Assembly (NCBI GenBank): GCA_026225275.1
Contig: JAMFSL010000097.1
Span: forward strand, 1 to 49,453
Direction of reading: 5' to 3'
DNA: 49,453 bases
DNA from: Puia dinghuensis
GTDB lineage: Bacteria; Bacteroidota; Bacteroidia; Chitinophagales; Chitinophagaceae
This document shows, piece by piece, positions 1 to 7,856 of the stretch. The translations under genes were made by a program, and so were the position numbers. Position 1 is the stretch's first letter. Each line of letters opens with the position of its first letter. The notes below the pieces were generated by a model. The model worked only from the letters and a program-made list of their open reading frames with translations, did not search any database and was not told the DNA's origin.

Positions 1-733
1 GATCAGGCTTGAGGATACCCGGATTAAAAGCCGCGGGAGTGAACTTAATGCCTATGCGGTTAGCGGGATATACCTTTTTTATCGCATCGAGGATATCAAA
101 GACAATCCTGCTACGATTTTCGATGCTGCCTCCATACTCATCAGTCCGCTGATTGGTTGCCTCGCTTAAGAACTGGGGGATCAGCGTAAAAATTTGAGCG
201 TGCACTTCAATCCCGTCAAAACCGGCAGCTTTGGCATTGACGGCAGCCTGTTGGTATTCGCCGATCGTCTCGCGGATCTGCGCGAGGGTAAAAGCTCTTG
301 GTGTGACGGTATCTTTGAATCCATCAGGAGTAAAGGATTTTTCCTGGGGATTGATGGCCGATGGCCCCAAAGGCAGTTCGCCTTCGAAATAGTCAGGATG
401 GGAGACGGAACCGATGTGGCCTATTTGCAGGAATATCTTTCCCTGTTTTGCGTGGACGGCGTCCGTAACCTTCTTCCAACCTTCAGCCTGTTCCTGCGTG
501 AAGATACCGGGAACGTTCATGAAGCCGATGGCTCTTTTGCTTACCCATGCGCTTTCCGTCAGGATGAGGCCGGCGCTGGCCCGCTGCTCATAATAAGTGA
601 CCTGCAAATCATTGGGAATAAGATCCTTGTTAGTTGTTCGGCAACGGGTCATCGAAGCCATGACAATTTTATTGGTCAACGGCATATCGCCGAGTAAGTA
701 GCGGGTCAACAGAGGCTGTTCGGGATGAGACAT
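1..733 (-). CDS. Alkene reductase, Old Yellow Enzyme family (partial, C-terminus outside window)
   Basis: The leftward frame opens at the ATG at 733 (MSHPEQPLLTRYLLGDMPL) and stays open for 244 codons to the window edge. Recognisable OYE/NemA features are the early segment ending MTRCRT, the GHIGSVSHPD stretch, the block FDGIEVHAQ and the TDEYGGSIENRSR segment that follows the catalytic helix. The family are FMN proteins that reduce activated C=C bonds of enals, enones, maleimides or nitro compounds with NAD(P)H. The usual HxxN or HxxH substrate-binding pair is not intact: His178 is present, but the partner position is Ile181 and the following Gly-Tyr is Phe-Thr. It is divergent from an HxlR regulator, the usual arrangement for a stress-inducible reductase. 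The family call is firm; activity is uncertain because of the altered site. Confidence 0.88.
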   Translation of the reverse strand, partial: MSHPEQPLLTRYLLGDMPLTNKIVMASMTRCRTTNKDLIPNDLQVTYYEQRASAGLILTESAWVSKRAIGFMNVPGIFTQEQAEGWKKVTDAVHAKQGKIFLQIGHIGSVSHPDYFEGELPLGPSAINPQEKSFTPDGFKDTVTPRAFTLAQIRETIGEYQQAAVNAKAAGFDGIEVHAQIFTLIPQFLSEATNQRTDEYGGSIENRSRIVFDILDAIKKVYPANRIGIKFTPAAFNPGILKPD

Positions 734-801
734 ATGATTTTCTTTCGCACAAAATTGCGGCGCCCGGAGATGCCGGACAATAAGGGTAAAAGGATTCGGC
801 G

Positions 802-819
802 GGGGATAATTTAATCCCC
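802..819. promoter_or_regulatory. Inverted repeat, candidate HxlR operator
   Basis: Six-base perfect arms GGGGAT (802-807) and ATCCCC (814-819) flank an A/T spacer in the 132-base gap between the divergent reductase and regulator genes. Size and place fit a dimeric winged-helix operator. Binding is inferred. Confidence 0.35.
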
Positions 820-843
820 GGGGGAATATTTCTGGATTGGGGG

Positions 844-851
844 TACTTTTG
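844..851 (+). promoter_or_regulatory. Candidate -7 box for the HxlR gene
   Basis: TACTTTTG matches the Bacteroidota -7 consensus TAnnTTTG. It covers the GTG at 851, so translation more likely begins at the ATG at 866. A clear -33 TTTG partner was not found, which weakens the call. Confidence 0.35.
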
Positions 852-865
852 TGGAAACATTTCGT

Positions 866-1285
866 ATGTACATTCGAAAAATTCCGCTACCCCTGCATTG
901 TGGTCTGCATCTTACCCGGGAAGTATTGAACGGGAAATGGAAGCCGAATCTTCTTTTTGCCATAGCGGAGGGGATCAAGCGGCCTAGTGATATACAAAAG
1001 GCCCTTCCGGATGCGACCAAGAGGGTGCTGAATTTACAGCTGAAGGAATTGGAAGAACACGGTGTCGTTTCCAAGAAGGTCTATCATGAACTGCCTTTGC
1101 GCGTAGAATACTCGCTGACTCCCTTGGGGGAATCGCTGATGCCTATCATCGATGCGATGAATTGCTGGGGGGATGCGCATCGGCCATTCCTGGAGAGGGT
1201 GATCATGCAAGGCGAGTCGGAAAGCGTGACTGCTGAAAGGAAAGCGGCGTGTGTCTATTATTTGGATAAGGTTGGTGTGGAGTAA
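866..1285 (+). CDS. HxlR-family winged-helix transcriptional regulator
   Basis: A 139-residue protein with the HxlR layout: a Cys near position 12 followed by a conserved helix (VLNGKWKPNLLFAI), a recognition segment around KRVLNLQLKELEEHG, and the wing EYSLTPLGESL. In several members (HypR, QorR, YodB) the N-terminal Cys senses electrophiles or disulfide stress; the same Cys here suggests redox or quinone sensing. The frame also allows a GTG at 851, but a promoter-like box overlaps it and the ATG at 866 gives the usual spacing to the Cys. Divergent from the OYE reductase, which it probably controls through the inverted repeat at 802-819. Confidence 0.88.
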   Translation: MYIRKIPLPLHCGLHLTREVLNGKWKPNLLFAIAEGIKRPSDIQKALPDATKRVLNLQLKELEEHGVVSKKVYHELPLRVEYSLTPLGESLMPIIDAMNCWGDAHRPFLERVIMQGESESVTAERKAACVYYLDKVGVE

Positions 1286-1293
1286 AGGCGCCA

Positions 1294-2172
1294 CTACAAA
1301 TCAATCAGCGAACTCAGCGGATAGCGTAAATTCCGGTAATAGCTCATATCCACTGACACCTTTCCGACAGAGATGGGGCTTTCGATACGGAGCGCGATAT
1401 GATTGGGATCGTCGGATACCCACACGGTCATTTTTTCGCCGCCTTCGAACATCGTACCTTTGACAAGAAGGGGCCTGAATTTGATCGCATGGAATTTGCC
1501 GTATTTCGTTCGGATCGTTTCTTTGCCCAGGTAACGGATGTAGAGAGGATAGACCTGCCTGTCGAGAAACATATAGAAGGGTATCTTGTCCCCTGCCTGA
1601 TGGTGGTTGAAATCAATATTACGGGCATAGAAGATGGCGCTCAGCACGTCCTGGATACAATCCGGCACCTTGAATACACCCTGGCTGGTGATCGCCGTAT
1701 TAGCGGCTTTGATGAAAGTGACATTCTCGTTGGTCTTATAGCCCCCCTCATCGACAGTGCGGATGAACTTATAAGGCTGCAGGGTGGCGGTATCGATATA
1801 CGATTCGTACCTATCGCGTACCCTGAAAAACTTATCCTCGAAGCTGTAGGTTTTCCCTTCGCCAACCACATGGTAGACATCCTTATTATTGAATCGCTCG
1901 AGCGTAGTCGTGAAACTGGCTTCCCCCGCGGCAATATAAACGGCGGCCACCGCATAATAGACCCGGTAAGTCAATACTTCGCCAGCCTGAAAAGCGGTAT
2001 TATGAACGGCCCTACAAAAGTCATCGGCGGTCTGAACACCCGTGTCCTGCTTCTGGCTGAGTGAATCCCCCGTCCGTCGCGCCGTCCGATGACCGTCATG
2101 CGGATTTCCGGCCCATAATGAAAAAGATATACCCGTTAGCAACAAGATACAGACCGTAATAAATGCTCTCAT
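1294..2172 (-). CDS. DUF3108 domain secreted protein
   Basis: A 292-residue protein with a signal peptide (residues 1-21, cut after the SLWAG region). The mature part reads as a DUF3108 beta-rich domain: AFQAGEVLTYRVYY, then GEASFTTTLE, the RVRDRYESYID segment and a C-terminal VWVSDDPNHIALRIE block. DUF3108 proteins are periplasmic or outer-membrane associated and of unknown activity. The ATG at 2172 overlaps the stop of the upstream flippase-like gene by four bases, so the two are translationally coupled and may work in the same envelope process. Its 3' end lies 8 bases from the convergent HxlR gene. Confidence 0.82.
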   Translation of the reverse strand: MRAFITVCILLLTGISFSLWAGNPHDGHRTARRTGDSLSQKQDTGVQTADDFCRAVHNTAFQAGEVLTYRVYYAVAAVYIAAGEASFTTTLERFNNKDVYHVVGEGKTYSFEDKFFRVRDRYESYIDTATLQPYKFIRTVDEGGYKTNENVTFIKAANTAITSQGVFKVPDCIQDVLSAIFYARNIDFNHHQAGDKIPFYMFLDRQVYPLYIRYLGKETIRTKYGKFHAIKFRPLLVKGTMFEGGEKMTVWVSDDPNHIALRIESPISVGKVSVDMSYYRNLRYPLSSLIDL

Positions 2173-3212
2173 CTGCTTTTAAAAAATTTGATGCTTACAA
2201 TTAACAAACTTCCCAGCAAAGCCGGTACGACCAGATTAATCAACCATATGGCAAAGGAGGCAGCAAAGATTCCGACAGTATTGGCGCTAAATATTTCCAG
2301 CACCTGGATGCTAGCTCCCCACCTTAACCCTAATTCCGTCAGGAAAGTAAATGTAGGGATTACAGCCATTACCAGGAAAACAACACTCATCCCACCCCAA
2401 ACCTGGTTAAAACTAAGGAATATCCCAAAAACGGGAAAAACCAGGCTATATTGAATCATAAACACAATATACCGGGCAAAAGATAAGAACAATATTCTCA
2501 ATAAGATGTTCGTATTGAAATTTTCTAAAACTTTTATGAAAGCGCCGATCTTCCGGATCCAGGAGAACCGGGACAGATGCAAGGCAACCTGAGGAAGTCT
2601 GAAATAAAGAAAGGCCAATCCTGCAAATAATACCCCTACGCCGACCGCCAGCATGGTAAAACCCCACTTCAACGTAGGGTCATGGTGTGCCTGCCCATAT
2701 AAAAAAGGATGAATATAATAGAGACCTGCCGCCCCAATGACCAGCGTGATCAGCAATTGAGAGATACTACATACCATCGTCAGGGATATGGCGGCGATCC
2801 GATGACCTTCTTTGACATATAAAATACGGCCCAAATATTCGCCCATGCGGTTGGGGGTAAAAGACGCCAGGGTTGTCCCCGTGAAGACGGCCTTGAATGC
2901 ATCGGTAAAGGATATTCCGCCCACGGGCCTCAAAGCCAGCTGCCATTTACGAGCCTCTATCCCCCAATTGACAGGCATTAAAATAATAACCAGCCAAATC
3001 CTCCACTGGCCGGGCCCAACGATCGCATGCAAGACCTGATCCATGGACGTCCGCCAGTCGGGCTGGTGAACGATCTGCCAGCCGATGAACCAGACCAGTA
3101 AAAGGAATACCAGAGGACCCAGCACATAAGATAGAGTAAGCCGGCCGCTGTTTTGCTTGGAGTTGCCTATTATTTTGATATTTTTGTTCAAAGGACGATC
3201 AATCGGCTTCAA
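2169..3212 (-). CDS. Flippase-like / lysylphosphatidylglycerol synthase TM-domain (UPF0104) membrane protein
   Basis: About 347 residues with at least seven hydrophobic spans and the family hallmarks VNWGIEARKW and a TPNRMGEYLGRILYV loop. Proteins with this domain (AglD/MprF membrane part) are integral membrane proteins, often linked to lipid or polyprenol transfer. The frame begins at a TTG at 3212, but a -7-like box (TATTTTTG on this strand, 3210-3217) overlaps it. An in-frame TTG at 3191, giving MNKNIKII, is an alternative start. Coupled to the downstream DUF3108 gene by a 4-base overlap. The specific substrate is unknown. Confidence 0.8.
   Translation of the reverse strand: MKPIDRPLNKNIKIIGNSKQNSGRLTLSYVLGPLVFLLLVWFIGWQIVHQPDWRTSMDQVLHAIVGPGQWRIWLVIILMPVNWGIEARKWQLALRPVGGISFTDAFKAVFTGTTLASFTPNRMGEYLGRILYVKEGHRIAAISLTMVCSISQLLITLVIGAAGLYYIHPFLYGQAHHDPTLKWGFTMLAVGVGVLFAGLAFLYFRLPQVALHLSRFSWIRKIGAFIKVLENFNTNILLRILFLSFARYIVFMIQYSLVFPVFGIFLSFNQVWGGMSVVFLVMAVIPTFTFLTELGLRWGASIQVLEIFSANTVGIFAASFAIWLINLVVPALLGSLLIVSIKFFKSR
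3179..3186 (+). promoter_or_regulatory. Candidate -7 box upstream of ruvC
   Basis: TATTTTTG fits TAnnTTTG, about 40 bases upstream of the ruvC ATG, with TTGG at 3157-3160 as a possible -33 partner. It lies inside the 5' end of the divergent membrane gene because the two starts are only 14 bases apart. Confidence 0.3.
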
Positions 3213-3226
3213 AAATACTCTTCCTG

Positions 3227-3829
3227 ATGCAAAATGCGGCTAAAATAATTCTGGGTATCGATCCCGGCACTGTCGTGATGGGATACGGGCTGGTCCGATC
3301 CAATGGCAGCCAGCTGCATATGGTCGACATGGGCGTACTCAGGCTACCCGCCTACAAGGATGGCCATGAACGGCTAAGGCTTATCCATCAGAAGGTGCAG
3401 GAGCTCATCGAGCGGTTCGACGCGGGAGACTTCGCCATTGAAGCGCCCTTTTTCGGGAAAAACGTGCAAAGTATGCTGAAGCTCGGCAGAGCACAGGGAG
3501 TGGCTATCGCGGCCGCTATGCAAGCCGGCCTGCCCGTGACGGAATACTCCCCGAAAAAAGTCAAACAATCCATCACAGGCAACGGCAATTCGGAAAAGGA
3601 ACAGGTTTGGAAGATGCTGCAGCATATCCTTCAACTGGAACAGGATACCCCCGCCTATGACGCCAGTGACGCCCTGGCGGTAGCCGTCTGTCATCACTTT
3701 CAATACCAGACCGCAGAGAAGATCAACAGCGACGTCACCGCCGCAGCCACGAAGAAGCAACGGCGTAACAAGCCCGGCAGCTGGGAAGACTTCGTCCGGC
3801 AAAACCCTGGCAAAGTACGTGATCTTTAA
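3227..3829 (+). CDS. ruvC: Crossover junction endodeoxyribonuclease RuvC
   Basis: A 200-residue Holliday junction resolvase. The RNase H-like acidic tetrad is visible: Asp12 in GIDPGT, Glu72 in AIEAPFFGKN, and Asp145 and Asp148 in YDASDALAVA. The basic segment TEYSPKKVKQSITGNG that contacts junction DNA is also present. The C-terminal 30 residues (KKQRRNKPGSWEDFV) are a basic tail common in Bacteroidota RuvC. It acts in the cytoplasm with RuvAB to cut four-way junctions in recombinational repair. Its stop overlaps the stop of the convergent HIT gene. Confidence 0.95.
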   Translation: MQNAAKIILGIDPGTVVMGYGLVRSNGSQLHMVDMGVLRLPAYKDGHERLRLIHQKVQELIERFDAGDFAIEAPFFGKNVQSMLKLGRAQGVAIAAAMQAGLPVTEYSPKKVKQSITGNGNSEKEQVWKMLQHILQLEQDTPAYDASDALAVAVCHHFQYQTAEKINSDVTAAATKKQRRNKPGSWEDFVRQNPGKVRDL

Positions 3830-4215
3830 AAGTGTTGAAGGATTTTATCCCGCGCTGCCTCCAGCTGTGCGGGTGTCAATTGCAACTTTCCCCGGGTGAA
3901 ATTCAGATCGTCGGCCCGGTCGATGGGCACGAGATGAAGGTGCGCATGAGGCACTTCCAGCCCGATGACGGACAGACCGCAACGGTCACAGGGGAAGGCC
4001 TTTTCAATGGCTTTGGCGATAGGCTTGGCGAACAACAGCATCTTCGCCAGGTAGGCGTCAGGCACATCGAAGAACTTGTCGACTTCCAGCTTAGGAACAA
4101 CCAGGGTATGTCCCTCCCGCAGCGGAAAGATATCCAGGAAAGCAAAGAACTGATCGTCCTCCGCGATCGTATATGAGGGAATCTGACCGGCAATGATCTT
4201 TGAGAAAAGAGTCAT
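3826..4215 (-). CDS. HIT family nucleotide hydrolase
   Basis: A 129-residue histidine-triad protein starting MTLFSKIIAGQIPSY; the frame extends 7 codons further upstream, but this Met gives the standard family N-terminus. The HxHxH motif (HAHLHLVP) near residue 98 supplies the nucleophilic histidine, and the DIFPLREGHTLVVPK segment binds the ribose. Family members hydrolyse AMP conjugates such as adenosine phosphoramidate or dinucleoside polyphosphates. It shares three stop-codon bases with the convergent ruvC and is divergent from the hydrolase gene at 4229, with a 13-base gap. Confidence 0.92.
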   Translation of the reverse strand: MTLFSKIIAGQIPSYTIAEDDQFFAFLDIFPLREGHTLVVPKLEVDKFFDVPDAYLAKMLLFAKPIAKAIEKAFPCDRCGLSVIGLEVPHAHLHLVPIDRADDLNFTRGKLQLTPAQLEAARDKILQHF

Positions 4216-4228
4216 AAATTGAATATTA

Positions 4229-5203
4229 ATGCTCAAATATATTTTATTCGGCTGTATTACGCTTTATATGACTTTCCCTGCCTGCGCACAAATGAGCCAA
4301 CCGATCAAATATAAAGACGATGTTTTTTCGACTATCACTGTAGAGCGCAACCTGTCCTATGGCAGCGTTAGCCGTTCCACTCTTTTCGACCTTTATCAGC
4401 CTACCGGTGATGGCACCGGTCTTCGGCCCCTCATCATCTGGATGCATGGAGGCGGTTTCAAATTCGGGTCCAAAGAAGCCACAGGGATCCAATTATGGAG
4501 TACCACCTTTGCCCACCGGGGATATATCTGCGCGGCCATCAATTACCGGATGGGCAGTAAAGATCTGCGCTTTCACTTCAATGACCTGGTGAAAGGTTGT
4601 TACGACGCTGTGCACGATGCGCAAACAGCTATCGCCTGGTTCAAGGCAAATGCCGGCCGGCTGCGAATCGACACCAACCGGATCGTACTGGCGGGCAATT
4701 CCGCGGGGGGAATGATCGCATTACAGGCAGCCTACAGCAGCAATGCCGAAATGCTGCACCTGATCGGCAACAAAGATTCAAGCCTCGCTTCGCAGGCTAT
4801 CGACGCCGGCCATATTGCCGCGGTAGTCAATTTCTGGGGTGGTATCTTCAGCACCAACTGGCTGCAAAATGCCCGGGTGCCGATTGTCAGTGTTCACGGT
4901 AAAAAGGACGGGATCGTGCCTTATGATCATAAAGGTTATCCGCTATATGGCAGCTTTGCCATCCACCACACAGCCGATTCCCTGCATATCCCCAATCAAC
5001 TGAAGACCTACGATGACTATTCACATGAATTGCAAAAACATTTTAATCCCTTCTTCATCAGCGGCCCGACGAAAAAGAGGTGGCTGGAGGCAGGTCAGTT
5101 TGCGGCGGATTTCCTGTTCAGGGAATTATTCGGGAACAAGACTGCCAGTTTCAGAATGGCTGACCGGGATGACGGCACTGGCGGGTCAGGCGGCAGTCGA
5201 TAG
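4229..5203 (+). CDS. Secreted alpha/beta hydrolase, carboxylesterase-like
   Basis: A 324-residue protein with a signal peptide (cut after PACAQ, near 21). The oxyanion loop HGGGFKFGS and the nucleophile elbow GNSAGG place it in the alpha/beta hydrolase esterase group that includes bacterial acetyl-xylan and feruloyl esterases. A later Asp (KKDGIVPYDH) and His (YSHELQKH) can complete the triad. It probably acts in the periplasm or at the surface on an esterified substrate that cannot be named here. The last 36 codons overlap the convergent phosphopantetheinyl transferase gene by 109 bases, and the Gly/Ser-rich tail GTGGSGGSR looks like read-through of that overlap. Confidence 0.85.
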   Translation: MLKYILFGCITLYMTFPACAQMSQPIKYKDDVFSTITVERNLSYGSVSRSTLFDLYQPTGDGTGLRPLIIWMHGGGFKFGSKEATGIQLWSTTFAHRGYICAAINYRMGSKDLRFHFNDLVKGCYDAVHDAQTAIAWFKANAGRLRIDTNRIVLAGNSAGGMIALQAAYSSNAEMLHLIGNKDSSLASQAIDAGHIAAVVNFWGGIFSTNWLQNARVPIVSVHGKKDGIVPYDHKGYPLYGSFAIHHTADSLHIPNQLKTYDDYSHELQKHFNPFFISGPTKKRWLEAGQFAADFLFRELFGNKTASFRMADRDDGTGGSGGSR

Positions 5204-5823
5204 GAATAGGCTATAAAATGGCCATGATGGGCGAGCGAAAGGGGGATGTCCAGCGGCCCTTTGCCATCCAGCAGGACCGGGTATCCGGCGGCTGATTTTT
5301 CTATCCTGAGATCGGTCCGTAAAAGGGCGGAATGCAGTTTGCCCAGGGCAAATGTTCTGACCTCTGCCGATTGATCGGCGTATCCCGCCTCATCGATAGG
5401 ACGAAACCCCCACCAGGTGCGGTCAAAATTCTCATCATTGCTGACCACGGTAACGATCAGCCTGTTGGTAATGATGGACCGGGAATAGAGCATTTCGGAT
5501 CCGTAAATGACCATGCTTTTGTAAAAACCATCCCCGGAGGGAGGATCGAGATGCAGGACGGGAATGGTCAACGGTGCAAATACGAGCGCGGTGTCTGTCC
5601 TGCTCGTGTATTTGTACACCGATTCCTTGATGGACCATAATAACCAGACATAATTGTCGAAAGGCAGTCCCCCCAATTGATCGTAGAGTGTCTTTTCTTC
5701 CCCGGAAATGATCCTGGAATAAAACCGATAGCTGGATGTCCGCTGCGGATCGGTAGCTGAGAGGTCTACGATATCATTGCCGGTGCTGGCAATGGGTTGT
5801 TGGTGAGGGATCGGGGCGCTCAT
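5095..5823 (-). CDS. 4'-phosphopantetheinyl transferase (Sfp/AcpT-like)
   Basis: A 242-residue enzyme that moves phosphopantetheine from CoA to the conserved serine of ACPs. Core motifs are present: GNDIVDL, the Mg-binding and catalytic block WLLWSIKESVYK, and a late LSLAHHGHF segment. The start MSAPIPH at 5823 is chosen because its ATG overlaps the ACP stop (TAATG), showing coupling; an earlier in-frame start 33 bases upstream lies inside the ACP gene. It is the last gene of the leftward pigment block and most likely activates the two cluster ACPs. Overlaps the 3' end of the convergent hydrolase by 109 bases. Confidence 0.9.
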   Translation of the reverse strand: MSAPIPHQQPIASTGNDIVDLSATDPQRTSSYRFYSRIISGEEKTLYDQLGGLPFDNYVWLLWSIKESVYKYTSRTDTALVFAPLTIPVLHLDPPSGDGFYKSMVIYGSEMLYSRSIITNRLIVTVVSNDENFDRTWWGFRPIDEAGYADQSAEVRTFALGKLHSALLRTDLRIEKSAAGYPVLLDGKGPLDIPLSLAHHGHFIAYSYRLPPDPPVPSSRSAILKLAVLFPNNSLNRKSAAN

Positions 5824-6071
5824 TATTTTATTTTCTCGGCAATCGCATCGATGCAATTACCGACAGTGATTATTTTTTCTGCCGAATCAAAATCAATTTC
5901 AATATTATATTTTGCCTCTGCATCAATAATAATATCGACAAGGTTGGCTGAATTAATCTTTAAGTCCTTAACAAGGTTGGTATGATCGTCGATATTCTGC
6001 AACAGTTCCTTATTTTCAGTATAAGGGTACAACACCTTTTTAAGTTCTTCCAAGATTGTCCGTCTATCCAT
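5823..6071 (-). CDS. Acyl carrier protein (first cluster ACP)
   Basis: An 82-residue acidic four-helix carrier. The phosphopantetheine site reads KINSANLVD with Ser41 preceded by Asn, where most ACPs have Asp-Ser-Leu. The following helix II (LVDIIIDAEAKYNIEI) and helix III (SAEKIITVGNCIDAI) are normal. It lies between a ketosynthase, whose stop overlaps its start by 8 bases, and the PPTase, whose start overlaps its stop. That arrangement argues for a dedicated carrier of polyene or resorcinol intermediates. The Asn-Ser variant is the one oddity. Confidence 0.88.
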   Translation of the reverse strand: MDRRTILEELKKVLYPYTENKELLQNIDDHTNLVKDLKINSANLVDIIIDAEAKYNIEIDFDSAEKIITVGNCIDAIAEKIK

Positions 6072-7341
6072 TTTGATTATATTTTGAAAAAATTAAACAC
6101 GCGTTTACGTCTCCGAAGCCAAAGTTCGCTTTGGCGACCGTCCTGATCTCCCTTTCTACCATGGTCGTCGGTAAACACCCGATATCGATCTGTCGTAAAA
6201 TCTCGGGATTAGGATCTTCGAGGTTGATATTGGGGTGCACGAACTGGTGTATGATCTGCAAAACTGCAGCCACCGATTCTATAGACCCCGCCGCACTCAA
6301 AGAATGGCCGATCATCGATTTCAATGAATTGACCGGCGGGAAATTACGACCATTTCTACCAAGTGCCAAGCACCAATTCTGAATTTCCAGGGTATCGGCG
6401 GCGGTGGCGGTCAGATGGCCGCTGATCAGGTCAATGGAGTCAGGATTGACGCCCGCGTTCGCCACTGCGTCCGATATACACCTGATGACCCCGGGAGCAG
6501 CTGGTGCGGTCATGGAGCCGCCGTTGCGCTGACCCCCTGAGTTACAGGCACCTCCCAACAATTCGGCATAGATTTTAGCATTGCGGCTCAGCGCAAAATC
6601 CAGGTCTTCGAGGACCAGCGCCCCCGATCCCGAACCGGGAACGAAACCGCCAGCCGACAGGCTCATCGGCCGGGAAGCCTGCTCAGGAGCGTGGTTAAAT
6701 TTCCTCGACAGGATCCGCATCGAGTCAAAGGCGCCAAAAATATAGGGGTCCACATGTTCGCTGCTGCCTACGACCATCCGTTTGGCCACCCCCTGCTGAA
6801 TATATTCATAGCCCATGAGGATCGCCTGGGTGCCGGTAGCACAGGCTGCCGACGTGGCGACAATGCGGTTCCCGAGACCTAATCTTCCTGAGATGTAAGC
6901 AGTTATGCTGCTGTTCATCATCTGCTCGATCACCCGGGAACCCAGCTTTTTGGCTTCCCCCGCATCCACCCGGGTGATGATCTTTTTGACGACATCACAT
7001 TCCGATACACTACTGCCGAAGACACAACCCGTATCCCACAATGTGTCGCTGCCGCCTACGGCATTGCCGGCGTCGGTCCACGCATCGAGGGCAGCCATGA
7101 TCCCATAGCCCAGCGCATGCCCCTGCAGCCCGTGAAAGGTGATCTCAGAAACGTAATTCTTCAACCGTTCCCAGTTAAATTGGGGAATACCCGATACCTG
7201 GCTGTTAAAATGAAGGTCCTTGTAGGAAGGCTGATATCTTATGCCGGACACACCCTGGCGGATCGAGGCCAAAAATTCCGGAACGCCAACGCCATTGGGA
7301 GCTACTACCCCTAATCCTGTAATGACCACGCGTCGACTCAT
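6064..7341 (-). CDS. Beta-ketoacyl-ACP synthase II-like (KS), catalytically complete
   Basis: A 425-residue FabF-type condensing enzyme. The Cys-His-His triad is visible: Cys167 in TSAACATGTQ, His309 in SGHLTATAADT, and His346 in KSMIGHSLSAAG. Length and N-terminus (MSRRVVITGLGVVAPNG) are standard. It would elongate an acyl-ACP with malonyl-ACP, here probably in the aryl-polyene or alkyl chain part of the pigment. Its stop overlaps the ACP start. Unlike the KS genes at 15207 and 18971 it has no CLF-like partner beside it. Confidence 0.93.
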   Translation of the reverse strand: MSRRVVITGLGVVAPNGVGVPEFLASIRQGVSGIRYQPSYKDLHFNSQVSGIPQFNWERLKNYVSEITFHGLQGHALGYGIMAALDAWTDAGNAVGGSDTLWDTGCVFGSSVSECDVVKKIITRVDAGEAKKLGSRVIEQMMNSSITAYISGRLGLGNRIVATSAACATGTQAILMGYEYIQQGVAKRMVVGSSEHVDPYIFGAFDSMRILSRKFNHAPEQASRPMSLSAGGFVPGSGSGALVLEDLDFALSRNAKIYAELLGGACNSGGQRNGGSMTAPAAPGVIRCISDAVANAGVNPDSIDLISGHLTATAADTLEIQNWCLALGRNGRNFPPVNSLKSMIGHSLSAAGSIESVAAVLQIIHQFVHPNINLEDPNPEILRQIDIGCLPTTMVEREIRTVAKANFGFGDVNACLIFSKYNQNG

Positions 7342-7354
7342 TCTATCGTATTTT

Positions 7355-7852
7355 TCATTTAGTTATGTTCCTGACAATGCCTGAAAAAACTCCTTTGGCG
7401 ATCCGGTCTCCGGCCGCGTCCAGCATTTCCACCCGGCATTTCAGCTTGCCAAAGCGAAAATATTCTTTTTGGGAAATTACCGTTATTTTCTGTCCCGGTA
7501 AGACGATTTTGTTAAACGATATGTCTACGGAAGTGAATAATGGGAAGACAGGGTCACCGCTGCCGGAAGCTATGTCCGACGAGGCATCGGAAGCGGTCCC
7601 CGCGCGCGCAGCTTCCTCCGGGCCAACGACGAGGTAAATACCCAAAACCACTAAGCCGATCTGCGCCATGATTTCCGTCACGATAGCGCCAGGGGTGACC
7701 GGGTTGCCGGGAAAATGGTCTTCATAAAAAAAAGCATCTGCCTTTAAAGTGTAGTGACCCACGACCCTATCCTTATCCAGGTGGGAGATCTCATCCACAA
7801 AACGAAAGGAAGATTTATACGGCAGATGATCGAGAATATACTGATACTTCAT
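7355..7852 (-). CDS. FabZ/FabA-type hot-dog 3-hydroxyacyl-ACP dehydratase
   Basis: A 165-residue single hot-dog protein. The conserved block DHFPGNPVTPGAIV carries the catalytic His and is followed by TEIMAQIG, the central helix. It should remove water from 3-hydroxyacyl-ACP in the pigment pathway. Between the helix and the next strand there is a low-complexity insert rich in Ala, Ser, Gly and Asp (residues about 82-100) that ordinary FabZ lacks. Preceded by two 22-base tandem repeats in its leader. Confidence 0.86.
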   Translation of the reverse strand: MKYQYILDHLPYKSSFRFVDEISHLDKDRVVGHYTLKADAFFYEDHFPGNPVTPGAIVTEIMAQIGLVVLGIYLVVGPEEAARAGTASDASSDIASGSGDPVFPLFTSVDISFNKIVLPGQKITVISQKEYFRFGKLKCRVEMLDAAGDRIAKGVFSGIVRNITK

Positions 7853-7856
7853 AAAC

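Noticed and set aside
194-697. Open frame of 167 codons on the plus strand
   Set aside because: It is the mirror of the Old Yellow Enzyme gene on the minus strand, whose protein has clear family motifs.
1399-2064. 221-codon plus-strand frame
   Set aside because: Shadow of the DUF3108 gene; no signal peptide, start context or domain.
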